A stretch of DNA of 64,000 nucleotides from Lachnospiraceae bacterium NK4A144. Its GTDB lineage: Bacteria > Bacillota > Clostridia > Lachnospirales > Lachnospiraceae. The stretch spans positions 47,052-111,051 of the forward strand of contig AUJT01000013.1 in NCBI GenBank assembly GCA_000424365.1, read 5' to 3'. The stretch's first letter is position 1. Each line of letters opens with the position of its first letter. The notes under the pieces are model-generated. The model searched no databases and had not been told where the DNA came from. It saw nothing but the letters and a program-made list of their open reading frames with translations. Below, piece by piece: positions 26,723 through 34,685 of this stretch. A program made the position numbers and the translations under genes.

Positions 26723-29700
26723 CTGATACCGGATCCTTTTTTAAGAATAAGAAAATTGACAGTGCTGCAAGTCCGATGGAAAGAACCCACTTAGGACTGA
26801 TGGGATCACCGGTCTTTGGCGTGGAGTCCAGACTTCCTGCGGACAAATTATTTACATCTACATAGAATCCATACGGCGAGAAATGTGTTGCTGTAAAGGT
26901 TGCGCACGGACTTCCGTCGATCATGGTAAATCTGGTGGACAGATTCTCCAGCTCACCATCCTTACTAACCGCTGCCACCCTGTTATTTCCGCCATACAGT
27001 GCCAATTCTTCCGGAATCGGGACCGTAAGTGTAACTGATACACCCTGCGGATTGTCAAGTTTCGTCTCGCCTGTTGAATCATAAAGGCTGATATCCATTG
27101 CAAAGTAACGGTATCCGCTGAGGTCTCCGTAACGCTTTTTCAACGCATCCTCAAACTCTGCATCTGCTACATCCGTCTTTGTGATCTTTACTACATAATT
27201 GTCTGTCGTTCCCTCAATTGTTCCACTCGCGTCTCCAAGTCCTGTTCCACCTGTATCTACCGGTACCGAAGTTCCCGTAGTTACCGGTGTGTTAGTTCTC
27301 GGTGTCGGTGTAACAACATTCTGTGTTACTGACGTTGCCGAACTCGATGAACTGGACGTACTGCTGGAGCTCGAACTGCTGGAACTCGAACTGCTGGAGC
27401 TCGATGAGCTGCTGGAACTCGACGAACTTGACTTACTGCTGGATGAACTGGATCCTGTCTTGTAGATTGAGAATTTTCCGGAGTTGCTTCCGGTATAACT
27501 ACCTATACCTTCGATGTAAGCAACTGCCTTTTTATTACATACTTTTACATTGTTCTCGTACTTTACAACTACATAATCCGAATCCTTCGTAAGTTCCTTA
27601 GTGGACGTCTCCATGTCAAATACATGAACCGTCGGCTGCACAAGTTCACCGGTATATGCTGCATTTTCAACTTCTACCGTACATTGACCAAGGTCACGCC
27701 TGATATAAAAGTTTATCTCTGCCGACTCTGCATTTGCATAAGCCTTGATACCTATTACCTTTGCTGTCGCAGTTCCCGGATAATAGTTATTACTGTATTC
27801 AACTCTGTAATCTTCGCCCTGATTCAAAATCTTTTCATAATCGGATGTAAGTCTTACCGTAAGTAACGGTTCAATAGCAGCGCCTGTGTAGGTAAACATG
27901 TCAGGATTCAATGCATCTATCGAGAACGAAATGCTGTTTCCTGATGTGGAGCCGCCTCCACCGCCGCCTCCTCCGCCACCGGACTCATCGACTACTGTAA
28001 ATGTACACTCGATCGTATCTGTGGAATAATTTACGCCGTCTCCTGCCAGAGTGATCGTTACATTATTAGCCGAATCAACGGTGATCGTTGTGCTTGAAGG
28101 TGTGTAGAATGCCGGATCAACAAAAGCTCCTGTCCTCTTGTCTACTACAACAAAGTCTGCGTTGTTATCTGTTCCGCCGCTAACTGTATAGGTTGCTGAT
28201 GTTCCATCGTACTTAAACTGCGTCAGTGCAACAGCATAGCAATACTTTGCAAATTCAGTAGGATCATCATCAGGATTCACTCCTGTTCCCATCCAGAATA
28301 ATCCATCTGTACTGCTCTTATTCGCAAGCACATAAGTAGTATCAGAATTACTTGCCTCTGTACCATAAAGATTATATTTCTGGTTATTGTAATCATTTCC
28401 AGAAAATGCCTGATCTGAATAATTTACTCCGGCATTTCCCACATATATATTTGCTGGTGTCCCTATATATGTGAAGGCATAATCACGTACACTGTTTACA
28501 GATGAACCAAGTGAAACCGTTATAAGCGCCCCTGCATTTTCAAAACAGTGCTCAGGAATCTCCGTTACCACCCCATTCTTTATGGTAATAGTAGATAAAG
28601 CGTCAAGCTCTGCAAAAGCATACTCGCCAATCTCCGTTATTCCATCAGGAACCGTATATGACTGTAAGGAACCTATACCTTCTATAATCTTTTGGTTTGC
28701 ATTTCCATTTGAATCCGGTCCTGTCAATACTCCATCGGTATATCCAAAATTCGGAGCACTTATGGAGAAACTTGTTATCGCATCATCTCCAAGGAAAGGT
28801 GCTGTTCCTATCGACGTAATACTATTCGGAAGAGAAACTGTTGTCAGATTATAATCTCCTGCAAACTGCTTGGAATCAATGGTTTTTAATCCATTATCCT
28901 CCGCAATAAATGTTGTAAGATTCGCATTATTTGCAAGAGAAGTACTTGTTGACAGCTTTATCTCCTCTACTCCTGAAGGAATCGTGAGTGAAGATGAATT
29001 TGACTGAGGCTCATATCCTGTAAGTGTTGTCGTTCCACCATTATCCCATGCTGTAGAAGTCAAATTATTTACAGTAAGATAGTATCCATCGTCACCATAG
29101 GTTACGTTATGGAACGGAATGAACTTATATGAACCTGTATCAGTGGATATCTGGTTATTCATCGCATACCGGTAAAGCCCGTTATCCGCACTGATCACAC
29201 CGGTAATCTCAAAATTCTCGTTTACACCGGTAAATAGGCTGGAGCCAATATTTGATGTATTAAAGCTTTGAGGAGCAACCAAACTAACCAATGCCGACTG
29301 ATTTGCAAATGCACTGTCCCCGAGTGTAGTTACAGATGAAGGCAGTGTGATCTTTGAAATAACATCATTAGGTTCAAACGCGCCTGTTGCTATACCTGTA
29401 ACCGTTGTACCATTTATTTCTTCCGGAATCGTCATTTCACTCTCGTAGATTGAGGGTGAAACATTTGTGATCATACCGGAACCATCAATTGTATAACCAT
29501 CTGTAGTTTCTTCGCTGCTTCCTCCCAGATCATTAAAGGTTATTCCATTTTCGTTACAATACTTATATATCCATGAATAAAAACTTGTATCAGACTTATG
29601 ATTTGAACGATCAAAATACTTAAACGCACTTACAGTAAGTCCGGAAAGTGCTGTGACGATAGCTCCGTCAGGATTAACTGTAACATCATAATCCCAATCA

Positions 29701-30830
29701 CTATAAGAACCTGATCTACCATCATTATTTAATAATGTGAAATCAGTGATTCCGGAAGAACTTGTAAATGCTCCATCAGGAATACTGTCAAGACTTCCGG
29801 GCAGCTTAACCCTAATCAATCCTGTACAATTAGAAAATGAATCGCTTTCAATACTTGTGCAAGTTTCAGGCAATTCAACAGAAGCTAATTTAACACAACT
29901 TGTAAAACATCCTGTCGGAACCGCTATTATCTGGGTATCCTGCAGATTTGCTGATGATAAATTGTTGCACTCATAAAACGCATTACTTCCAATAGACTGA
30001 AGCGAAGATGGAAAATCAATGGATGTCAGTGCTGAACATCCGTTAAAATCATTACTTCCCAGTGTTTGTAGATTTGACGGAAGAGTTACACTTGTCAGAT
30101 CTGTACAGTTTTCAAAAATATGTTCATTGAACGTTGTACACTGACCCGTGAAATTTATCGTACGCAACGACGAATTTGCAAATGCATAACTAGCCAATGC
30201 ACCTAAATTGGAACTCTCGATCGTAACATTTGTAATGCCACTGCTTTCAAAACAACTTTCACCTATCGTTTCTACGCTTGAAGGAATAGTTACAGATTCC
30301 AGTGACGTACATCCCCTAAATGCGCTTGCCTCAATTGTTACAAGTGATGACGGAAATGAAACAGACTGTAATCCTGTATTATTTTCAAAAGCACCTGCAC
30401 CAATCAAAGTCAGATTTGATGCTGAGCTCATGTCAACTTTTGTAAGAGCAGAAGAATCACCATTTACAGCCGCTGAAAGATTTGTAACCTGTGTTACAGG
30501 AATATTAGGTTTATCAATTTCTCCATCACCAGTTGTATCAAACTCAACCGTTGCAGGAACTTTTATCTCGGAAATCTCCTCTTTTGCAGAATATTCTCCA
30601 TCCTCATCATAAGTATAGCCGGTTAATCGTGCCTCAGATTCATTATAAAAATTGAATTCCAGCATAACATTTCCATCCGACCAATACTCTGTCGTACTAC
30701 TTGCCGCAGAGACTCCCGGTGCAGGAATTGCCGCTACTATCAGGGCAGTAGCCATAAGCAGCGATGCTACAGTTCTGCGCGCTGCTTTTTTCATTCTGAA
30801 CTTTTTAATTCTCTTTCCCTTTGAACTCAT
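26700..30830 (-). CDS. Large BspA-like leucine-rich repeat surface protein with poly-Ser spacer and sortase-like C-terminal signal
   Basis: 1376 residues with a signal peptide (KKAARRTVASLLMATALIVAAIPAPGVSAAS). Two blocks of LRR_5 repeats span roughly residues 90-400 and 450-880 (LTLIGAGAFENNTGLQSVSFPSSLVTIEASAFRGCTSLESVTIP). A poly-Gly linker, Ig-like strands (DYRVEYSNNYYPGTATAKVIGI) and a serine-rich spacer of about 40 residues follow. The end reads TPKTGD at 1337-1342, then a hydrophobic helix and KK plus a basic tail, which is an LPXTG-like sorting signal. The spacer could carry glycosylation. It is the first of the three overlapping or adjacent LRR genes. Confidence 0.86.
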   Translation of the reverse strand: MSSKGKRIKKFRMKKAARRTVASLLMATALIVAAIPAPGVSAASSTTEYWSDGNVMLEFNFYNESEARLTGYTYDEDGEYSAKEEISEIKVPATVEFDTTGDGEIDKPNIPVTQVTNLSAAVNGDSSALTKVDMSSASNLTLIGAGAFENNTGLQSVSFPSSLVTIEASAFRGCTSLESVTIPSSVETIGESCFESSGITNVTIESSNLGALASYAFANSSLRTINFTGQCTTFNEHIFENCTDLTSVTLPSNLQTLGSNDFNGCSALTSIDFPSSLQSIGSNAFYECNNLSSANLQDTQIIAVPTGCFTSCVKLASVELPETCTSIESDSFSNCTGLIRVKLPGSLDSIPDGAFTSSSGITDFTLLNNDGRSGSYSDWDYDVTVNPDGAIVTALSGLTVSAFKYFDRSNHKSDTSFYSWIYKYCNENGITFNDLGGSSEETTDGYTIDGSGMITNVSPSIYESEMTIPEEINGTTVTGIATGAFEPNDVISKITLPSSVTTLGDSAFANQSALVSLVAPQSFNTSNIGSSLFTGVNENFEITGVISADNGLYRYAMNNQISTDTGSYKFIPFHNVTYGDDGYYLTVNNLTSTAWDNGGTTTLTGYEPQSNSSSLTIPSGVEEIKLSTSTSLANNANLTTFIAEDNGLKTIDSKQFAGDYNLTTVSLPNSITSIGTAPFLGDDAITSFSISAPNFGYTDGVLTGPDSNGNANQKIIEGIGSLQSYTVPDGITEIGEYAFAELDALSTITIKNGVVTEIPEHCFENAGALITVSLGSSVNSVRDYAFTYIGTPANIYVGNAGVNYSDQAFSGNDYNNQKYNLYGTEASNSDTTYVLANKSSTDGLFWMGTGVNPDDDPTEFAKYCYAVALTQFKYDGTSATYTVSGGTDNNADFVVVDKRTGAFVDPAFYTPSSTTITVDSANNVTITLAGDGVNYSTDTIECTFTVVDESGGGGGGGGGGSTSGNSISFSIDALNPDMFTYTGAAIEPLLTVRLTSDYEKILNQGEDYRVEYSNNYYPGTATAKVIGIKAYANAESAEINFYIRRDLGQCTVEVENAAYTGELVQPTVHVFDMETSTKELTKDSDYVVVKYENNVKVCNKKAVAYIEGIGSYTGSNSGKFSIYKTGSSSSSSKSSSSSSSSSSSSSSSSSSSSSSSSTSSSSSSATSVTQNVVTPTPRTNTPVTTGTSVPVDTGGTGLGDASGTIEGTTDNYVVKITKTDVADAEFEDALKKRYGDLSGYRYFAMDISLYDSTGETKLDNPQGVSVTLTVPIPEELALYGGNNRVAAVSKDGELENLSTRFTMIDGSPCATFTATHFSPYGFYVDVNNLSAGSLDSTPKTGDPISPKWVLSIGLAALSIFLFLKKDPVSDAKTAKA
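27340..27453 (-). repeat. Low-complexity poly-serine coding repeat
   Basis: An imperfect array of short serine-codon units (mixed AGC/AGT/TCC/TCG codons) encodes an almost uninterrupted Ser tract in the 1376-residue surface protein. Such tracts are prone to length variation by slippage or recombination. Mixed codon usage here suggests selection on the protein as well. Confidence 0.75.
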
Positions 30831-30873
30831 ACTCTTCCTAGCCTCATCTTTTTATTTGTGGACTCTCCAATCC

Positions 30874-31019
30874 GTTACAATTCACTCGCTTCCAGCTCGC
30901 TCACGTGACAGATTTTGCCAATTAAATCGCCTTCGGCGTGGGCAAAATCTATCTGGCTTACCATAGTTTGTGGCTGCAACCTCCGCAGCAGAGTGCTCCG
31001 GTTGCAACTGAACTGTAAC
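30874..31019. mobile_element. MITE-like element, family B, copy 1
   Basis: 146 bp with imperfect terminal inverted repeats (GTTACAATTCA at the left; TGAACTGTAAC at the right). It is flanked exactly by 8-bp near-identical direct repeats: TCCAATCC at 30866-30873 and TTCAATCC at 31020-31027. The interior has a strong hairpin (TTTTGCC...CGCCTTCGGCG...GGCAAAA) and a second one (GCAACC...GGTTGC). It encodes no protein. Most of the sequence recurs at 32275-32421. Confidence 0.8.
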
Positions 31020-31113
31020 TTCAATCCATGCAGAGTATCTTTCACTGCTACAGCTTATTAACAACAGAACCTCTCCCGTTCCATTGCCAATTAAACGCGC
31101 TCTTTTTTGTACT

Positions 31114-31140
31114 AAAAAAGCAGAGTAAATATTACTCTGC
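31114..31140 (-). terminator. Terminator directly after 64-bp element D1
   Basis: A 9-bp perfect stem (GCAGAGTAA / TTACTCTGC) has a 3-nt loop. On the minus strand it is followed by TTTTTT. It is placed 143 bp beyond the PD-(D/E)XK gene stop and before the 1376-residue surface protein gene. Confidence 0.85.
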
Positions 31141-31204
31141 CTTAAATATCGGTTAATGCAATTGTAAAAATTAGAGATAACGAATTAAAACTGAAATTAA
31201 ACCG
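31141..31204 (-). repeat. 64-bp element, family D, copy 1
   Basis: It is identical at 62 of 64 positions to 32604-32667. The ends are weakly complementary (ATCGGTTAAT ... ATTAAACCG). Read on the minus strand it runs straight into a terminator hairpin, as does copy 2, although the two hairpins are unrelated in sequence. It could be a 3'-UTR element or the sensor part of an attenuator. Confidence 0.7.
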
Positions 31205-31282
31205 CAAGCGCCAAACGGGCGTTTTGTTTACACACCTAACTCGATCATTACTCACCTTAATCCTTTACGTATACTTTACGTA

Positions 31283-32137
31283 TCAGTGTTTTTCAGCAGA
31301 CAATGCAGCTATCTTTGCCTTGAGCTCCTCTATCTCAGCATCTTTAGCTGTAAGTAGAGATGCATACTCAGCATCTTTAGCTTTACCAGTGTTCTCTACT
31401 GCTTCACTAACTGCAGCATTAACTGCAGCATCCAATTCAGGTTTCATCAAAGTTTTTAGAGCTTCACACATACTTGAGTCCTCCCGTATTGCCTTAAAGA
31501 TTCCTTCATTTTCTGAAAGCGCCAACTGTAATACAGAATCAGCATTTTCCCTATCATCTTTTTCCGACAATCCATTTACAGAGATAATAAGTTTTTCGCC
31601 TGTTTTCATGTTCATCTTTGAGGTCAGAGCACTCAACCACTGATGTTCGCTCTTATTCACCTTCGACGAAACTATTATCTGCGTAGGGAATATGATCTTT
31701 CTTCCAGTTACATAGTAAATTCCCGGAAATTTCTCAATAACTTCACAACCATTCTCTTTGAACCACTTGATCAGTTCCCGTGGTCTTCCCTCCCTGACAA
31801 GCGAAATTGTTACATCATTTGCCTTGATACTGTCCGTTTTGGGACAATCCGCCTTGTAAAGACACGAATACGCCAATGTTTTGAAATATTCATCTATGCC
31901 AAGTGCATCCTTGGGTGACTTGTACTCAAAAATATTATGACCCTCGAATATTCTTCCAATTTCATTCTCAATGCGTACATCCTGCCTTTTCTTTATGACC
32001 AAAAGATCAATCTGTATCGGTTTCGTATTAAGCGTATGTTCCGTATCGAAATCCAGATTATTCTTGTCAGCCCTTAGTTCCAATTTTACAGCAGCACAAA
32101 ATGGCGGATGCCACTGTGTTTTTTCATATTCTCCCAT
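31283..32137 (-). CDS. PD-(D/E)XK nuclease-fold protein (Rpn-like), function unknown
   Basis: 284 residues. The nuclease-fold core is visible as D44 in PIQIDLLVIKK followed by E71-x-K73 in NIFEYKSPKDALG, the D...ExK arrangement of PD-(D/E)XK enzymes. The C-terminal ~90 residues are helical and end in a coiled coil (AEIEELKAKIAALSAEKH). Related Rpn/transposase-like proteins are common in multiple copies in Lachnospiraceae genomes. No transposase or inverted repeats flank it. It is isolated between two MITE-like elements, so it may be an accessory gene. Ribosome site weak (GGAAAATAG). Confidence 0.6.
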   Translation of the reverse strand: MGEYEKTQWHPPFCAAVKLELRADKNNLDFDTEHTLNTKPIQIDLLVIKKRQDVRIENEIGRIFEGHNIFEYKSPKDALGIDEYFKTLAYSCLYKADCPKTDSIKANDVTISLVREGRPRELIKWFKENGCEVIEKFPGIYYVTGRKIIFPTQIIVSSKVNKSEHQWLSALTSKMNMKTGEKLIISVNGLSEKDDRENADSVLQLALSENEGIFKAIREDSSMCEALKTLMKPELDAAVNAAVSEAVENTGKAKDAEYASLLTAKDAEIEELKAKIAALSAEKH

Positions 32138-32274
32138 CTATTTTCCACTTTCAACGGACTATAATAACACGTTTTCATATGATTACGTGCTCTTATTGTA
32201 TTCATATGATACCACACTTATACATACAAAATACAGAAAAAATGTTTTATAAGCATCCAAATATTCAGTATGAC

Positions 32275-32421
32275 GTTACTGTTCACTCGCTATCAGCTCG
32301 TTCCAGTAACTGATTTTGCCAATTAAATCGCCTACGGCGATGGGCAAAATCATAATGGCTCGCCTTATTCTATGGTCGCAACCTCCGCAGCGTAGTGCTC
32401 CGGTTGCGTCTGAACAATAAC
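32275..32421. mobile_element. MITE-like element, family B, copy 2
   Basis: 147 bp with terminal repeats GTTACTGTTCA / TGAACAATAAC. It is flanked precisely by a perfect 8-bp direct repeat, AGTATGAC (32267-32274 and 32422-32429). The interior aligns along its length with copy 1, including the TTTTGCCAATTAAATCGCC hairpin arm and the block GCAACCTCCGCAGC. It is non-coding, in the 5' region of the PD-(D/E)XK gene. Confidence 0.85.
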
Positions 32422-32429
32422 AGTATGAC

Positions 32430-32555
32430 ATCATTGATTAAAAACACAAAACATACCCTGATTCCCATCACCCGTATTGACTGCAAATGCTGCCTGTCAC
32501 AAGGGCCCCCAACATCCTTTGTGCCAGCACATCGAAAAAACATTATTTATGGCAT
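32430..32555. other. Intergenic stretch between MITE copy 2 and a terminator
   Basis: No convincing reading frame, promoter or RNA structure was seen here. Together with the MITE, terminator and D2 element it makes up the 554-bp gap between the phosphatase-like and PD-(D/E)XK genes. Confidence 0.4.
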
Positions 32556-32605
32556 AAAAAAGGGCTTCGCTCAAGATGATCAAATCATCTAGAGCGACAG
32601 CCCCT
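32556..32605 (-). terminator. Terminator directly after element D2
   Basis: A three-part stem (GGGCT/AGCCC, CGCTC/GAGCG, GATGAT/ATCATC) is capped by a CAA loop. On the minus strand it is followed by TTTTTT. It ends transcription from the phosphatase-like gene or acts as an attenuator for the gene beyond. Confidence 0.85.
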
Positions 32606-32667
32606 TAAATATCGGTTAATGTAATTGTAAAAATTAGAGACAACGAATTAAAACTGAAATTAAACCG
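32604..32667 (-). repeat. 64-bp element, family D, copy 2
   Basis: Differs from copy 1 (31141-31204) at two positions only. It lies 24 bp beyond the stop of the phosphatase-like gene and abuts the terminator. Confidence 0.7.
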
Positions 32668-32691
32668 ATTGCACCGAATATATGTTTTTAT

Positions 32692-34509
32692 CTATTCATT
32701 TACGTTAACTTTAATTGTTATTTTGTATTTTTTATTAAGATACTTATATATAAGCTTTATTCTGTCCGTCGTGGTCGGATTTATGATCAGCGCATTATCG
32801 ACTATTTTCGCCTGGGCATGCTTCTGCTTTCCTATAGAGAGTTCCCCTGCGTCTATATCTGTGCCAAAGAGGTCTTTAACCGTAAATTTATATTCCCTGT
32901 CTCCAGCGGAAATATATTTTAGAGATTTATTTGCTTTCGGTTTTTGAACCGTGAATGTGATCGTATATGTTGTGCCGTCTTCCATGGGCAAGGTTGCAGC
33001 TCCGGAGGATTTGCAGTTTATGCTGGCCACCCTCGTCTTTTTATTAACCTTCACCTTCACTCCACCGCTTCCCGATACTTTTCCACCTTCTGCGACTTTT
33101 GCGACCGTAGTGAATTTTGATCCTTTAACGGCTGTCATCTTAAGATCCGATGGCCTTACATTTGATTTTGTCACGTTTGAAAAATCGAGTTTAAGCTTCT
33201 TTATTTTACCGGATGTGGCTATCGGTGCAAAATTGTCCCTGGATGAAGCATATTTGCTGCCGGGTTCTGTGATAGGTACTCTGCTTTCGGAATCATCAGA
33301 CTTTGAAACACTTAAATTAGCCTTTAGTAACCTTATATCCTCGTCACTGACCCCGATTTGTCTCAAATACTCTGTCGCCTCAACCGAAAGATCCACAGAT
33401 TTCAGATCATCAACACCAAACGCATTCTGAAGAAACTTCACAATATTGCCGTCCACTATCCGCTGATATCTTGCCTCTTCCTCTGTGACTCCGTAATAAT
33501 TGAAAAATGACACCATGTAATCACGTATAACTTCATCGTAACCGGCGCCCATCAGACACTCAAGAATTGCACTGACAAAGCCCGCACGATCTTTTCCCTC
33601 TGTACAGTGAACCTCGTAAATACCGGGATTAGCTGCAAAAAAATGAATTCCTTTCGCAAGTCCCTTCTGAAAATCTTCTGATAAAAAATCAACCCCAAGG
33701 TTCAACGCAATAAATTTTTGTCCGGAATAATAGGTGTCTTCAAAACCCTCACGCCCCCTTACTGTATCTTCATCATCTGCAAGGTTCATGATCACATTTA
33801 CTCCGGCCTTTTTGATCGCCTCATCCGCGTATTTATTTCTGCCATGCAGAGGATTTACAGGTGAAGCAGAACGATGGAGGATCCCTCGTCCCATACCTGT
33901 AGTTGTAACAGCCCTGAAATTAGCGAACTGTTCATCGGAAAGGTTTGGATAATCCTCCCTGATATCCGTATAATCCAGCGGATAAATCTTATACGCTCTT
34001 TTTTCCTTAATTGAAATCTTAACAGATATTTCTTTTAATCCGTCGTTCAGAGTCCACGATACCTTATTATTCCCGTCAACTGTCTTTGTAGCGATCCCAT
34101 ATACAGCTGCAAACTCCCTGCCATTAATGCCAAGAATTACATAATTTTTTTTTGCATAGATCAACGATTCACCCAAAAATACATCTCTGATATCTCCGCA
34201 AAGCGGCAACTCTAAAGAGTGATCAAGGAAGCTTACCAAAAGAATGTCCCCATATTCATATCCTGCAGTAGATAATTTCTCACCATCCAGTCTCTCCGGT
34301 GTAAATATGACATTTCCATTTTCCATAATGTTACCCGCAGAGATCGTTGTCGATATGGTCTGCTCATTATTTATACTAGAATTTGTCTCTATTACTTCAC
34401 GGTCATCTGCGTATACGGGTACTATTAAGCCCGACTGAAAAAACAAAGGCATCATGATAGTAAGCACAATGCAAATAGCTATGCTTTTTTTCCAGTATAT
34501 ATTATTCAT
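32692..34509 (-). CDS. Secreted tyrosine-phosphatase-like protein (Y_phosphatase3 type) with C-terminal Ig-like region
   Basis: 605 residues with a signal peptide (KKSIAICIVLTIMMPLFFQ, cleavage near VYADD). Residues ~190-395 form a PTP-fold domain. It has the entry motif GILHRSASP (~209-217) and the catalytic P-loop HCTEGKDRAG, with nucleophile C302 and R308. This fits the bacterial Y_phosphatase3/LipA class, which acts on phosphotyrosine or phosphoinositides. Residues ~420-605 are beta-rich, Ig-like, with Lys-rich segments suited to wall or matrix binding. The first ~170 residues are unassigned. CGGAGA precedes the ATG. A D-type sequence fragment lies in its 5' region. Confidence 0.82.
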   Translation of the reverse strand: MNNIYWKKSIAICIVLTIMMPLFFQSGLIVPVYADDREVIETNSSINNEQTISTTISAGNIMENGNVIFTPERLDGEKLSTAGYEYGDILLVSFLDHSLELPLCGDIRDVFLGESLIYAKKNYVILGINGREFAAVYGIATKTVDGNNKVSWTLNDGLKEISVKISIKEKRAYKIYPLDYTDIREDYPNLSDEQFANFRAVTTTGMGRGILHRSASPVNPLHGRNKYADEAIKKAGVNVIMNLADDEDTVRGREGFEDTYYSGQKFIALNLGVDFLSEDFQKGLAKGIHFFAANPGIYEVHCTEGKDRAGFVSAILECLMGAGYDEVIRDYMVSFFNYYGVTEEEARYQRIVDGNIVKFLQNAFGVDDLKSVDLSVEATEYLRQIGVSDEDIRLLKANLSVSKSDDSESRVPITEPGSKYASSRDNFAPIATSGKIKKLKLDFSNVTKSNVRPSDLKMTAVKGSKFTTVAKVAEGGKVSGSGGVKVKVNKKTRVASINCKSSGAATLPMEDGTTYTITFTVQKPKANKSLKYISAGDREYKFTVKDLFGTDIDAGELSIGKQKHAQAKIVDNALIINPTTTDRIKLIYKYLNKKYKITIKVNVNE

Positions 34510-34563
34510 ATCTCAATATCTCCGTTCTATATCTACAGCGTTAAAACACACTACATCCTATTC

Positions 34564-34605
34564 TTCGGTTAAAACAATTGCAAAAAACAGAGACATCGAA
34601 TTAAA
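34564..34605 (-). repeat. Degenerate partial copy of element D
   Basis: About 42 bp matching the centre of family D (CGGTTAAAACAATTGCAAAAAACAG... region) with several substitutions. Here it lies between the alaS terminator and the phosphatase-like gene, and no terminator follows it. Confidence 0.45.
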
Positions 34606-34632
34606 TTTGTTTCTATTTGTTTCAAGACAAAA

Positions 34633-34680
34633 CAAAACCCGAAAGTGAATGTATTCCGTTACTTTCACTTTCGGGTTTAT
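34633..34680 (-). terminator. alaS terminator
   Basis: A 15-bp perfect stem (34635-34649 with 34664-34678) is followed on the minus strand by a T-rich tract (TTTTGTTTTG). It starts 6 bp beyond the alaS stop. Confidence 0.92.
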
Positions 34681-34685
34681 GTTTT

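Noticed and set aside
27340..27453. CRISPR-like or tandem DNA array
   Set aside because: Units are short, imperfect and in frame with a real protein; there are no spacer-repeat units.
27199..27465. A Leu/Glu-rich plus-strand frame opposite the poly-Ser tract
   Set aside because: It is the antisense of the repeated serine codons; the low-complexity composition explains it.
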